A stretch of DNA of 64,000 nt. It comes from Fredinandcohnia aciditolerans. Its GTDB lineage: Bacteria > Bacillota > Bacilli > Bacillales > Bacillaceae_L. The position numbers and the translations under genes are program-made. Numbering within the stretch: position 1 is the stretch's first letter; the number at the start of each line of letters is the position of its first letter. The stretch covers positions 62,001 to 126,000 of the forward strand of contig QGHH01000012.1 of the NCBI GenBank assembly GCA_003640645.1. Direction: 5' to 3'. This document shows, piece by piece, positions 46,718-56,275 of the stretch. A model generated the notes under the pieces. That model worked only from the letters and a program-made list of their open reading frames with translations. It ran no database searches and was not told the DNA's origin.

Positions 46718-49700
46718 ATGAGGAAAAAAGGGAAACGTAGGTTAACAAAGGTTGCAAGTATTGTAATGTGTGCGTTATTACTAGCACCAAGTGTAATGGC
46801 ACCGCAAGCATTTGCTCAGGAAAAGGAAGCTTCAACATCTTATCTAGGAAATAAAAAGGAAGTTGCTTCAAGTAAAATTTCTAAAAGCTTAAAAGACCAA
46901 TTTGCCGATGAGAAGATGGTTACCTTTCTTGTTAAGTTCAAGGAACAAGTTGATTCTAAAAAAGTAGCAAATGAAGCAGCTAAAAAAGCTAGTATTCAAA
47001 AGTCTACTGTAGCTAAAACAAAATCGATTAAACGAAATGCAATCGTTTCAGAACTTCGTACAACAGCGATTGAAACACAAGGTGATGTTAAGACATATCT
47101 ACAAAAAGAAGTGGCTTCCGGTAATGCAAAAGATATCAAATCCTTTTTCATTGTAAACGGAATGGCGGTTACGGCTACAAAAGATGTTATGGAGAAAATT
47201 GCATCGTTCCCTGAAGTTGAAAAAGTGTTACCTAATGAAACACGAACATTGCATGTTCCAGTAACGGAAAAGTCTTCAGTAGCAGTTGAATCCAAAGCGA
47301 CCCCTCAAAACATTGAGTGGAATATTGATCGTGTTGGAGCTCCCCAGGTTTGGGAGATGGGAATCGATGGTTCTGGTACGGTTGTCGCGAGCATTGATAC
47401 GGGTGTTCAATGGAATCATCCAGCATTAATGGAACAGTACCGTGGCTATGACCCAGCTAATCCAAGCAATCCGAACCACCAATATAGCTGGTTTGATGCA
47501 ACTGCTGGTCAATCTACTCCGTATGACGATATTGGTCATGGTACACATGTTACAGGTACAATGGTTGGTGCAGAGCCAAATGGTGCTAATCAGATTGGTG
47601 TTGCCCCAGGTGCAAAGTGGATTGCAGTTAAAGCATTTACAGATGCCGGAGGGTCAGATATTGATTTATTAGAAGCAGGGCAATGGATTATCGCTCCTGG
47701 TGGTAACCCAGATATGGCTCCTGATGTTGTTAACAATTCATGGGGTGGAGGACCTGGTTTAGATGAATGGTATCGCCCGATGGTCCAAAACTGGAGAGCA
47801 GCCGATATTTTCCCAGAGTTTTCTGCAGGTAATACAACTTTATTTAATCCAGGTGGCCCAGGATCAATTGCTACACCAGCAAACTATCCTGAATCGTTTG
47901 CAACTGGAGCAACGGATATTAATGATCGTTTGGCAAACTTCTCGTTACAAGGTCCTTCACCATATGAAGGGGATATTAAACCGGATATTTCAGCTCCAGG
48001 TGTGAATATTCGTTCATCCGTTCCAGGCAGTGGGTATGAAGGTGGATGGAATGGAACATCAATGGCAGGTCCGCATATCTCTGCTATTGTAGCGTTATTA
48101 AAGCAAGCAAACGCGTCATTAACGATTGAGCAAATTGAAGAGATCATTATATCAACTGCAACGCCTTTAACTGACGGTACCTTCCCAGAATCACCTAACT
48201 TTGGTTATGGTTATGGTTTGGCTAATGCCTATCTAGCTGTTTCCTCAGTTGCATCTGGACTAGGTAAAATTAAAGGTCAAGTTGCAAAGGATGGTGTGGA
48301 TGAAGAGGCTCCAACGTTTGAACATGCAGCTCCTTCTGAAACCTATGCAGGTATGGATTTACCACTTTCTATTTCAGTACAAGACAACATAAGCATTACA
48401 TCTGTTGTACTTCAATATGAAAATCAAGATGGTGAGTGGGTGAATGTATCAGCTACTCAAACATCAGGTACGTACAATGAAGGAACATATGAAGCAGTGA
48501 TTCCAGGTGAAGAAATTGCAGAGCCTTCAGTTTCATATCGTTGGCAGGTTGTTGATTTTGGTCAAAATGATGTAACGACTGAAGTATACGAAGTTACTGT
48601 TCAGCCAGGAATCTCAGTCGGTTATTTCCAAGATTTTGAATCTACTCCTGTGGGTTGGTTCTCCTATGGTGCGGGTGATTCTTGGCAATGGGGTGTTCCT
48701 ACAAGTGGACCTAATGGTGCACATTCCGGAGAAAAAGTATATGCTACGAATCTAGCTGGACAATATAGTAGCGGAGCGAATATGACTCTTGTTATGCCGC
48801 CAGTTGACCTCCCTGAAGGTCCGTCATATCTACAATATATGAACTGGTTTAATCTTGAACGTAACTGGGATTATGGTCATGTATTTGTTTCTACAGATAT
48901 GGAAAACTGGACACAATTACTACGGATCACAGATACATCTTCTGGATGGCAATCCGCAGAAGTTGATTTATCAGATTATGCGGGACAACGTGTATATATT
49001 GGCTTCAATGTAACAACTGATGGAAGTGTTACACGTGATGGTTGGTACATTGATGATGTACGTTTATCAAACGAGCAACTAACTGGTCAAAGTAAAGCGC
49101 AATTAGGAGTACAACCTACGAAGGGTGACAGCGCGGATAGAGGTGACAGTTCAGTTTCTCTAAAAGAAGGAGAAAAAGTTGACCCAGCAAAAATTCAGCC
49201 AGAAGGTTATAACATCGAGTTCAAGGAAGTAGATGTTAAAGAAAATAGCCCACAAGCTTTACCTTTATATGCTCAAGTAAGTGTATTAGAATCGGGCAGA
49301 TCTGTTACAACTAATCCAGCCACTGGGGCTTATGAATTAATTCATGGCATAGGTGATTTTACAGTAGTTGCTGAAAGCTATGGATATCATCCAGCGCAAC
49401 AAACTGTAACAGTCGAGGCAGATGGTGAAGCAGTAGCAAACTTTGTTTTAGAGGAGAAAGCACAAGGAACAGTAACAGGTACGATTACAAATGCGGCAAC
49501 AGGTGAACCAGTTTCAGGTGCGACTCTATTACTCGTCGAAGATGCAAATGTTGCACCAGTTGTGACAGATGAAGATGGTCAGTATTCACTTACTGCATAT
49601 GAAGGTACGTATACAGTTCGAGTAATGGCACCTTCCTATTATAGTGAATCATTTGAAGTTGTTCTCGAAGGAAATGGTGAGGTTTCGCAAAACGTAGAAT

Positions 49701-51127
49701 TAAGACCATTCATCGGATATCCTGGTGAAATTGGTTATGACGATGGAACTGCAGAAAATGCACGTGCTTTCTATGATGCTGGCAATGGATGGGCAGTGAA
49801 AATGTCATTAAATGAAGGTCAAAATGCTGCTCTTGTTACAGGAGGACAATTCCGTTTCTGGGATACAACATGGCCAACACCAGGAGGAACGGATTTCAAA
49901 GTAGAAGTATGGGATGCAACTGGAGCAGATGGAACACCAGGTAAAAAACTTGCTGGGCCGATTGATGCAACAGCTCTACGAACTGGTGAATGGACAAATG
50001 TGGATCTTGCAGCTGAAGGTATCATCGTAGAAGGAGACTTCTATATGGTATACATTCAAGCAGATCCAAATCCAAATGCACCGGGACTTGGAACCGATGA
50101 AGATGGGGAGTATTCAGGTCGTAGCTGGCAGTTGGTTGGAGGAGCATGGTCATTAGCTCCAGAAGCTGAAGGTAATTACATGATTCGTGCAACAGTTAAT
50201 TATGAGGTAACGGCTCCGACCATTACTTCTCCAATAACAGGTGCTTACACGAATGAATCAACTGTTACTGTTGAAGGAAAGGCAGCACCGACTACTACTG
50301 TTCATGTCTTTAACAATGGGGAAGAAATAGCGACAACTGAAACAACAGATGCTGGTACTTTTTCAGTTGATATTGAACTGCAAGATGGTGAGAATTCACT
50401 AACAGCTAAAGCTTCAACTGATACAGGAATTACTGATGCATCAGAACCTGTTGTAGTTGTTCTTGACCAAACATCTCCGGAACTCGCAATTACAAGCCCT
50501 GAAGATGGTTCAAAGACAAATAAAGAAACGGTAACAGTGACAGGTACTGTTCAAGATGAAAATATTGAATCTGTGACAGTAAATGGTGAAAATGCAACTA
50601 TCACAGACGGAAGTTTCTCAAAACGCATTTTACTTGAAAATGGTGAAAATAATATCGAGGTCGTTGCTACAGATAAAGCAGGTAATACAACTACTAATCA
50701 GGTTACTGTGACGGCTAAATTTGGTGAAATAACAATAGCTGATCTTAAACCTACAGAGGATGTACATTTACAATCTGGTGAAAGTGTGAAAATTGAATTC
50801 ACAACTGAACCTGGATTAGATGCAACTTTTGCGATTCGGATGCCTTTAACGAACGCAAAAGCTGATCTTAGCAATGCTACAGAACTTCCAGTACAAGAGG
50901 TATCTCCTGGTGTCTACGTTGGTTATTGGACGGCTGTTTCAAGCGTAGTTGCAGAAGGTGCTGAAATTGAGGTTATTGTAAGGGATGAATATGGCAACGA
51001 GGCTCGACAAGTTGCAACTGGTAAGCTGTTTATCAATGTTCAAGAAGATGATGGTAAGCCAGGGAAAGGGAAGCCAGGAAAGCCTGATAAACCAGGAAAA
51101 CCTGACAAACCAGGAAAAAATAAATAA
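46718..51127 (+). CDS. bpr: Secreted bacillopeptidase F-like subtilase, multidomain
   Basis: 1469 residues. Sec signal peptide with AFA cleavage near Ala33, an inhibitor I9-type propeptide (about 50-170), and an S8 peptidase with catalytic Asp227 (ASIDTGV), His277 (GHGTHVTG) and Ser448 (GTSMAGP). Beyond it are an immune-inhibitor-A/MAM-like domain (about 635-785, DFESTPVGWFSYG), a carboxypeptidase-regulatory-like repeat (about 905-985), and a bacillopeptidase F-type beta domain (about 990-1150, FRFWDTTWPTPGGT). Two Ig-like repeats and a GKPGKPDKPGK tail end it. ATG at 46718 with GGGAGG. It lies between minD and spoIVFA, where B. subtilis has nothing. The symbol is by resemblance. Confidence 0.85.
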   Translation: MRKKGKRRLTKVASIVMCALLLAPSVMAPQAFAQEKEASTSYLGNKKEVASSKISKSLKDQFADEKMVTFLVKFKEQVDSKKVANEAAKKASIQKSTVAKTKSIKRNAIVSELRTTAIETQGDVKTYLQKEVASGNAKDIKSFFIVNGMAVTATKDVMEKIASFPEVEKVLPNETRTLHVPVTEKSSVAVESKATPQNIEWNIDRVGAPQVWEMGIDGSGTVVASIDTGVQWNHPALMEQYRGYDPANPSNPNHQYSWFDATAGQSTPYDDIGHGTHVTGTMVGAEPNGANQIGVAPGAKWIAVKAFTDAGGSDIDLLEAGQWIIAPGGNPDMAPDVVNNSWGGGPGLDEWYRPMVQNWRAADIFPEFSAGNTTLFNPGGPGSIATPANYPESFATGATDINDRLANFSLQGPSPYEGDIKPDISAPGVNIRSSVPGSGYEGGWNGTSMAGPHISAIVALLKQANASLTIEQIEEIIISTATPLTDGTFPESPNFGYGYGLANAYLAVSSVASGLGKIKGQVAKDGVDEEAPTFEHAAPSETYAGMDLPLSISVQDNISITSVVLQYENQDGEWVNVSATQTSGTYNEGTYEAVIPGEEIAEPSVSYRWQVVDFGQNDVTTEVYEVTVQPGISVGYFQDFESTPVGWFSYGAGDSWQWGVPTSGPNGAHSGEKVYATNLAGQYSSGANMTLVMPPVDLPEGPSYLQYMNWFNLERNWDYGHVFVSTDMENWTQLLRITDTSSGWQSAEVDLSDYAGQRVYIGFNVTTDGSVTRDGWYIDDVRLSNEQLTGQSKAQLGVQPTKGDSADRGDSSVSLKEGEKVDPAKIQPEGYNIEFKEVDVKENSPQALPLYAQVSVLESGRSVTTNPATGAYELIHGIGDFTVVAESYGYHPAQQTVTVEADGEAVANFVLEEKAQGTVTGTITNAATGEPVSGATLLLVEDANVAPVVTDEDGQYSLTAYEGTYTVRVMAPSYYSESFEVVLEGNGEVSQNVELRPFIGYPGEIGYDDGTAENARAFYDAGNGWAVKMSLNEGQNAALVTGGQFRFWDTTWPTPGGTDFKVEVWDATGADGTPGKKLAGPIDATALRTGEWTNVDLAAEGIIVEGDFYMVYIQADPNPNAPGLGTDEDGEYSGRSWQLVGGAWSLAPEAEGNYMIRATVNYEVTAPTITSPITGAYTNESTVTVEGKAAPTTTVHVFNNGEEIATTETTDAGTFSVDIELQDGENSLTAKASTDTGITDASEPVVVVLDQTSPELAITSPEDGSKTNKETVTVTGTVQDENIESVTVNGENATITDGSFSKRILLENGENNIEVVATDKAGNTTTNQVTVTAKFGEITIADLKPTEDVHLQSGESVKIEFTTEPGLDATFAIRMPLTNAKADLSNATELPVQEVSPGVYVGYWTAVSSVVAEGAEIEVIVRDEYGNEARQVATGKLFINVQEDDGKPGKGKPGKPDKPGKPDKPGKNK

Positions 51128-51132
51128 GTAGA

Positions 51133-51167
51133 AGAAGGAGGATGGGAGAAATCTCATCCTTCTTTTT
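51133..51167 (+). terminator. Terminator of the protease gene
   Basis: GATGGGA/TCTCATC around GAAA, extended by AGAAG/CTTCT with a small bulge, then TTTTTTC. Confidence 0.75.
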
Positions 51168-51185
51168 TCGAGTGCTTCAATATTG

Positions 51186-51214
51186 TCATATCTTAGTTCT
51201 TTCAATCATAAACT
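51186..51214 (+). promoter_or_regulatory. Sigma-E promoter for spoIVFA-spoIVFB
   Basis: TCATATC at 51186-51192, 14 bp, CATAAACT at 51207-51214: 6/7 and 7/8 matches to the sigma-E consensus. The operon is sigma-E-dependent in B. subtilis. Confidence 0.65.
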
Positions 51215-51250
51215 TGTACAAATAATATGGACAAGGGATGATGTGAATAT

Positions 51251-52030
51251 ATGAGTAATCGAGCGAATGAAATTAGAAGGCGGATTGCGAAGAGAAAGCG
51301 TTCCAGATACCCGAGCCCCACTAGTCAACATAAGACTATTTCCCCCTTTTTAGCAAATGATGAAGAGCGATTTGGAGGCAGTACATACGCATCTTTCGAT
51401 GGGGGTGGACCTGGAGATGGTGGCCATCCACTCTTCCGAAAAGAAGTTTTTTTATTTAAGGTACTTCTTTCAGCCATTCTTGTGTTATCAATTGGAATAA
51501 TATTTAAAAATCAGTCGCCAAATTTTGATAAGGTCCGGCATTTTGTATCCAGTACAATGGAAACTGAATTTCAATTTGCAGCAGTAACTGAATGGTATAA
51601 AGATACTTTTGGTAGTCCACTTGCTTTAATTCCTATTAATCAAAACAAAGACAAAGTTGACACACCTGAACCTGGTAAATATGCCCTTCCTGCAGCTGGA
51701 ACAGTGACCGAGACTTTTGAAGCAAATGGTCAAGGTATTATAGTAGAAACAGACAGCAAGGTAGTAGAGGCAATGAATGCAGGAAATGTTACAGAAGTTG
51801 CAGTTAAAGGTGATCTAGGCAAAACTGTTGTGATTCAACATAGCGATGGCACTGAAACTTGGTATGGAAATCTAGGATCAGTAAATGTAAAACTATATGA
51901 TTATGTAGAAACTGGACAAGAGGTTGGAAAGGTTCAAGACCCTGAAGGCGAGAACAAAGGAACGTATTATTTTGCAATAAAGCAAGGTGAAACATTTATT
52001 GACCCGATACAGGTGATAAAATTTGAATAA
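51251..52030 (+). CDS. spoIVFA: Stage IV sporulation protein FA (SpoIVFA)
   Basis: Membrane anchor and partner of SpoIVFB in the outer forespore membrane; with BofA it holds the protease inactive until the SpoIVB signal. The 259 residues have a basic N-terminus (NEIRRRIAKRKRSRYPSP), one transmembrane helix (about 73-90) and a C-terminal M23/LytM-like domain (VVIQHSDGTETWYGNLGSVN) without the metal ligands of active enzymes. Its end overlaps spoIVFB. Confidence 0.93.
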   Translation: MSNRANEIRRRIAKRKRSRYPSPTSQHKTISPFLANDEERFGGSTYASFDGGGPGDGGHPLFRKEVFLFKVLLSAILVLSIGIIFKNQSPNFDKVRHFVSSTMETEFQFAAVTEWYKDTFGSPLALIPINQNKDKVDTPEPGKYALPAAGTVTETFEANGQGIIVETDSKVVEAMNAGNVTEVAVKGDLGKTVVIQHSDGTETWYGNLGSVNVKLYDYVETGQEVGKVQDPEGENKGTYYFAIKQGETFIDPIQVIKFE

Positions 52031-52889
52031 TTACGTAAAACTTCTAAGAAAAATAGAAATACATCCTCTTCTTTGGCTTATCGTCGCAATTGCGGTTGTT
52101 ACTGCACATTTTAGAGAACTATTGATGCTGTTTTTAATCATATTGGTCCACGAAATGGGACATGCTGCATGTGCCCATTTTTTTTCATGGCGAATTAAGA
52201 AGATTCAGCTCCTGCCATTTGGTGGAGTGGCAGAGATGGATGAACATGGGAATCGTCCTTTGAAGGAAGAACTCCTTGTGATTTTAGCTGGCCCACTGCA
52301 ACATATTTGGTTAGTGGGTGTTGCGTATTGCTTGTTTTTGGGTTCAGTCATATCTCCAAAAACGTTTGATTTGTTTCTGTACCATAACGTGGTTATTCTA
52401 GTCTTTAACCTTCTTCCAATTTGGCCATTAGATGGAGGAAAATTACTATATTTGTTTTTTTCTTATAAGCATTCTTTTTTTGAGGCACATAAACGGATGC
52501 TTATCGTATCTTGCACGGTAGCAGGGCTAATCTTAATTGGAATGTTATTCTATAGCCCGAACAATCTAAATCTCTGGGTGATTTTATCCTTCCTTTTCTT
52601 TTCGATTATAATGGAATGGAAGAAGAGGCATTATGTCTTCATGAGATTCTTACTAGAACGCTATTACGGTAAGCAGGACACCTTTACGAAATTGAAGCCA
52701 CTCGTTGTAGACGAAACTGAAATGGTGTATTCCGTTCTCTCGATGTTTCAACGAGGTTGTAAGCACCCTATTGTCATTAGAAAGGACGGAGAAAACCAAC
52801 AGCCGCTTGATGAAAATGAGCTGCTATATGCCTATTTTAATGATAAAAAGATTACCCAACCTGTCGGCGAGCTTCTCTACTTGTATTGA
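52023..52889 (+). CDS. spoIVFB: SpoIVFB, site-2-type intramembrane protease for pro-sigma-K
   Basis: Zinc metalloprotease that cleaves pro-sigma-K in the mother cell. The 288 residues contain HEMGH (His43, Glu44, His47) and Asp137 in WPLDGGK, the same numbering as B. subtilis, about six transmembrane helices and a C-terminal CBS-type domain (FKRGCKHPI-like FQRGCKHPIVIRKDG). TTG start with AGGTGA seven bases upstream, overlapping the spoIVFA stop. BofC, encoded at 61948, acts in the same checkpoint. Confidence 0.93.
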   Translation: MNNYVKLLRKIEIHPLLWLIVAIAVVTAHFRELLMLFLIILVHEMGHAACAHFFSWRIKKIQLLPFGGVAEMDEHGNRPLKEELLVILAGPLQHIWLVGVAYCLFLGSVISPKTFDLFLYHNVVILVFNLLPIWPLDGGKLLYLFFSYKHSFFEAHKRMLIVSCTVAGLILIGMLFYSPNNLNLWVILSFLFFSIIMEWKKRHYVFMRFLLERYYGKQDTFTKLKPLVVDETEMVYSVLSMFQRGCKHPIVIRKDGENQQPLDENELLYAYFNDKKITQPVGELLYLY

Positions 52890-52947
52890 CATTTCCAAAT
52901 GAGGTACATTAAAGGTAGAGTGAAATGTTAAAGCGAGGATCAAAAGT

Positions 52948-54414
52948 TTGAAGACAATTATTATAAATGTTAAAACTAGTGAAAAGCGTGTAGCGGTTGT
53001 AAAGGATCAAAAAGTTCTAGAGTTGAATATCCAACAACCTACACATAAAGAAATCGTTGGAAATGTATATAAGGGGCGAGTGATTGACATCCTTCCAGGT
53101 ATGCAGGCTGCTTTTGTAGATATTGGTATAGGCAGAAACGGCTATATTGGACGAGAGCAGCTAGCTTCCTACCATCTTTCACCCCAAAGTGAAAAAGATA
53201 AAAGTATAGCTCGTTTTATTAGACAAGGTGAGGAAATCATTGTTCAAGTTACGAAGGAAGGGACAGAGCGGAAAGGCCCAAAACTAACTGGACTAATAGA
53301 GTTTCCTGGAACTTCCCTTGTCTATTCGCCGTTTGGGAATTATGTAGCTGTTTCGAGGAAAATGAAAGAGGAAGAAGAAAGGGAAAGATGGCGTAAATTT
53401 GGAAAAACACATCTTGAAAACTCTGAAGGTCTCATTCTCCGGACTGCTTGTGAAAATCAGGATGAATCAATCATTCTAAATGAGCTTGAATTTCAAAGAA
53501 GCCGTTTCAATTCATTAATTGAAAAGCAAAAACAACTTAAGCCTCCAAGTCTTTTGTTTGATGCCAATAATCTTGTTGCTAAAATTTTACTTGAGCATCA
53601 GCTTGAACATATTAAGGAAATTGTAATTGATGAGGCGCAAGAATATAAACAGATCAAAGCTCTAATAGGTGAAAAAGTCTCTTTTTTTCGTGGAAAAGAA
53701 AACATTTTTTCTTCTTACGGAATAGAACGGGAAATTGAAAAAGCACTTAAGCATATTGTATGGCTAGATAATGGGGCGTACTTATTAATTGAGCAGACAG
53801 AGGCTTTAACAATAATTGATGTAAATACTGGAAAGTTTCAAGGAAAAGAAAATTTGCGAGATACGGTGTTTAAAACAAATATCGCAGCAGCAAAAGAAAT
53901 TGCTTCTCAACTCAGGCTTCGAGATATTAGTGGTATTGTCTTGGTTGATTTTATTGATATGAAGCATAATGATGATCGCCAAAAAGTCATCCAAGCCTTA
54001 CGTTCTGTAGCGAAGGAAGATCGAAATCGGATCACTATTCATGGCTTTACTTCTCTAGGTATTCTCGAGCTAACCCGTAAGAAAACCAGGCAAGATCTTT
54101 CAGGAATATTGCAGACGAGTTGTCCAACTTGTTCAGGTACAGGACGGGTAGACTCTGCCGAGACGATTGCTTTCAAACTAGAGCGTGAATTATGGGAATA
54201 TCAAGGCATGGACCACGATGCGATTTGGGTTGAAACAACTGCAGATGTAAAACAAGTACTGCTCGGAGAAAACATGAATCATAAGAAACGTTTGGAAGAA
54301 GCCCTGTCTTTTCGTATTTATGTAACTGAAATAGCTTCTCCCCGACATGACTATTTAATTAGACATACAGGATCCATTGATGAAGTGGAAGGAAGGCTAA
54401 ATAATCAATCCTAA
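52948..54414 (+). CDS. rng: Ribonuclease E/G family protein
   Basis: Endoribonuclease for rRNA and mRNA processing. The 488 residues have an S1 domain (about 38-125, KEIVGNVYKGRVIDILPGMQ), the DNase I-like catalytic domain with magnesium-binding Asp291 (IIDVNTG) and Asp334 (VLVDFIDM), and the zinc-link CPTC at Cys392 and Cys395. No E. coli RNase E-type scaffold tail. B. subtilis 168 lacks this enzyme and relies on RNase Y, but many other Bacillaceae carry it here before rplU. TTG start. Confidence 0.92.
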   Translation: MKTIIINVKTSEKRVAVVKDQKVLELNIQQPTHKEIVGNVYKGRVIDILPGMQAAFVDIGIGRNGYIGREQLASYHLSPQSEKDKSIARFIRQGEEIIVQVTKEGTERKGPKLTGLIEFPGTSLVYSPFGNYVAVSRKMKEEEERERWRKFGKTHLENSEGLILRTACENQDESIILNELEFQRSRFNSLIEKQKQLKPPSLLFDANNLVAKILLEHQLEHIKEIVIDEAQEYKQIKALIGEKVSFFRGKENIFSSYGIEREIEKALKHIVWLDNGAYLLIEQTEALTIIDVNTGKFQGKENLRDTVFKTNIAAAKEIASQLRLRDISGIVLVDFIDMKHNDDRQKVIQALRSVAKEDRNRITIHGFTSLGILELTRKKTRQDLSGILQTSCPTCSGTGRVDSAETIAFKLERELWEYQGMDHDAIWVETTADVKQVLLGENMNHKKRLEEALSFRIYVTEIASPRHDYLIRHTGSIDEVEGRLNNQS

Positions 54415-54426
54415 TTTAAGAAATGA

Positions 54427-54455
54427 TTGACTCCAACTTGTCTTTGTGATAATAT
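54427..54455 (+). promoter_or_regulatory. Sigma-A promoter for rplU-prp-rpmA
   Basis: TTGACT at 54427-54432, 17 bp, TAATAT at 54450-54455, close to consensus. Confidence 0.7.
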
Positions 54456-54461
54456 TTTCAT

Positions 54462-54574
54462 GTTATTGTTTGTAGCACCCACTGCTACAACCGCTCATTC
54501 CAGGTAGTTAAGTTTCCATCAATGGAGCGCCTGTGTATTGGCGAGTCTTAGTCATACTATTAGGAGGTGCAAAT
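54462..54574 (+). ncRNA. L21 leader (ribosomal protein autoregulatory RNA)
   Basis: The 5' leader of the L21 operon in Firmicutes carries a conserved structured RNA (the L21 leader family). Here TTGTAGCA/TGCTACAA forms a perfect 8-bp hairpin near 54471-54491. It is followed by a central unpaired region and a second G-C-rich stem (GCGCC...GGCG) before the AGGAGG. Assignment rests on position and these stems; a covariance-model scan was not possible. Confidence 0.6.
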
Positions 54575-54883
54575 ATGTACGCAATTATTGAAACTGGCGG
54601 TAAGCAAATCAAAGTTCAAGAAGGCCAAGAAATCTATGTTGAAAAGCTTGATGTAGAACAAGGTGGAACAGTTACTTTTGACAAAGTTTTATTCGTAGGT
54701 GGCGAAAACGTAAAAGTTGGCAGCCCAACTGTTGAAGGTGCAACTGTTACAGCTAAAGTTGAAAAGCAAGGTCGCGCTAAGAAGATCATTGTTTTCAAAT
54801 ATAAGGCTAAAAAGAACTACCGTAAAAAACAAGGTCATCGTCAACCTTACACTAAAGTTACAATCGAAAAAATCAACGCATAA
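54575..54883 (+). CDS. rplU: 50S ribosomal protein L21
   Basis: 102 residues, [20 protein letters not shown] to [20 protein letters not shown], the full family length. ATG 54575 with AGGAGGTG; a 14-codon extension from 54533 covers the leader and is not real. First gene of rplU-prp-rpmA. Confidence 0.97.
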   Translation: MYAIIETGGKQIKVQEGQEIYVEKLDVEQGGTVTFDKVLFVGGENVKVGSPTVEGATVTAKVEKQGRAKKIIVFKYKAKKNYRKKQGHRQPYTKVTIEKINA

Positions 54884-54894
54884 GGCTTTCTATC

Positions 54895-55544
<650 letters not shown>

Positions 55545-55550
55545 TCGTAT

Positions 55551-55586
55551 AAAACTCTAACCTTAAGGTTAGAGTTTTATTTTTTA
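55551..55586 (+). terminator. rpmA terminator
   Basis: A perfect inverted repeat of 2 x 14 bases (AAAACTCTAACCTT and its complement), then ATTTTTTATT. Confidence 0.85.
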
Positions 55587-55630
55587 TTCAAGAATCCTGA
55601 TTGTAGATTGTAGTGTTATTTCCCAAGGTT

Positions 55631-55639
55631 TGATATAAT
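55631..55639 (+). promoter_or_regulatory. Extended -10 promoter for spo0B-obg
   Basis: TG-A-TATAAT; no strong -35 at 17 bp (TAGTGT). About 65 bases before spo0B. Confidence 0.5.
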
Positions 55640-55702
55640 TTTTAGACAAGATTCGAAATCTAAATGTTGTCTATTGACGCATTGAATTTTAGGGGAAATG
55701 AC

Positions 55703-56242
55703 ATGAATAAAAATTGGAGTACGATTGAAGTTTTAAAACATACACGTCACGATTGGTTAAATAAGATACAGCTAATCAAAGGGAACATCTCACTAAATAA
55801 AATTGATCGGGTTAATACGATAATTGAAGAAATTGTTATAGATGCTCAAAATGAAACACATCTTACAAATTTACAAATTCCAACTTTTGCTACGCTTATC
55901 ATGACCTTAAATTGGGAGCCTCATAAATATCAATTGGACTATGATGTTGTCGGTGATATTCGAAATTTATCAAACTACGATTCAAAACTAACAGAATGGT
56001 GTTCGCAATTTTTTGCCATACTGGAAGAAGCGGTTGATGAAATGGGAGAAAATCATTTATCCCTTACTATAGACTGTTCGTTAGAGGAAACTCGATTCTT
56101 TTTCGATTTTAGTGGAATACTAAAAGATAGGGAATACCTTACAAATTGGTTAACTAGAATAAGCCAATCAGAACAATTCCCGCAAATAACAGAGTATAAA
56201 GTACATAATAAAGAAGTAAGTATAACAATACATATTGCATGA
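55703..56242 (+). CDS. spo0B: Sporulation initiation phosphotransferase Spo0B
   Basis: Relays phosphate from Spo0F to Spo0A. The 179 residues have a four-helix hairpin region with the phosphorylated His16 in HTRHDWLNKIQLIKGN, and a degenerate GHKL-like C-terminal domain. ATG 55703 with AGGGGAAATGA is preferred to the in-frame ATG 55664. The N-terminus before the histidine is about 14 residues shorter than in B. subtilis. Next to obg, as in B. subtilis. Confidence 0.92.
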   Translation: MNKNWSTIEVLKHTRHDWLNKIQLIKGNISLNKIDRVNTIIEEIVIDAQNETHLTNLQIPTFATLIMTLNWEPHKYQLDYDVVGDIRNLSNYDSKLTEWCSQFFAILEEAVDEMGENHLSLTIDCSLEETRFFFDFSGILKDREYLTNWLTRISQSEQFPQITEYKVHNKEVSITIHIA

Positions 56243-56275
56243 AAATTTAGGTGCATAAATAACCGGAGGTAAGAG

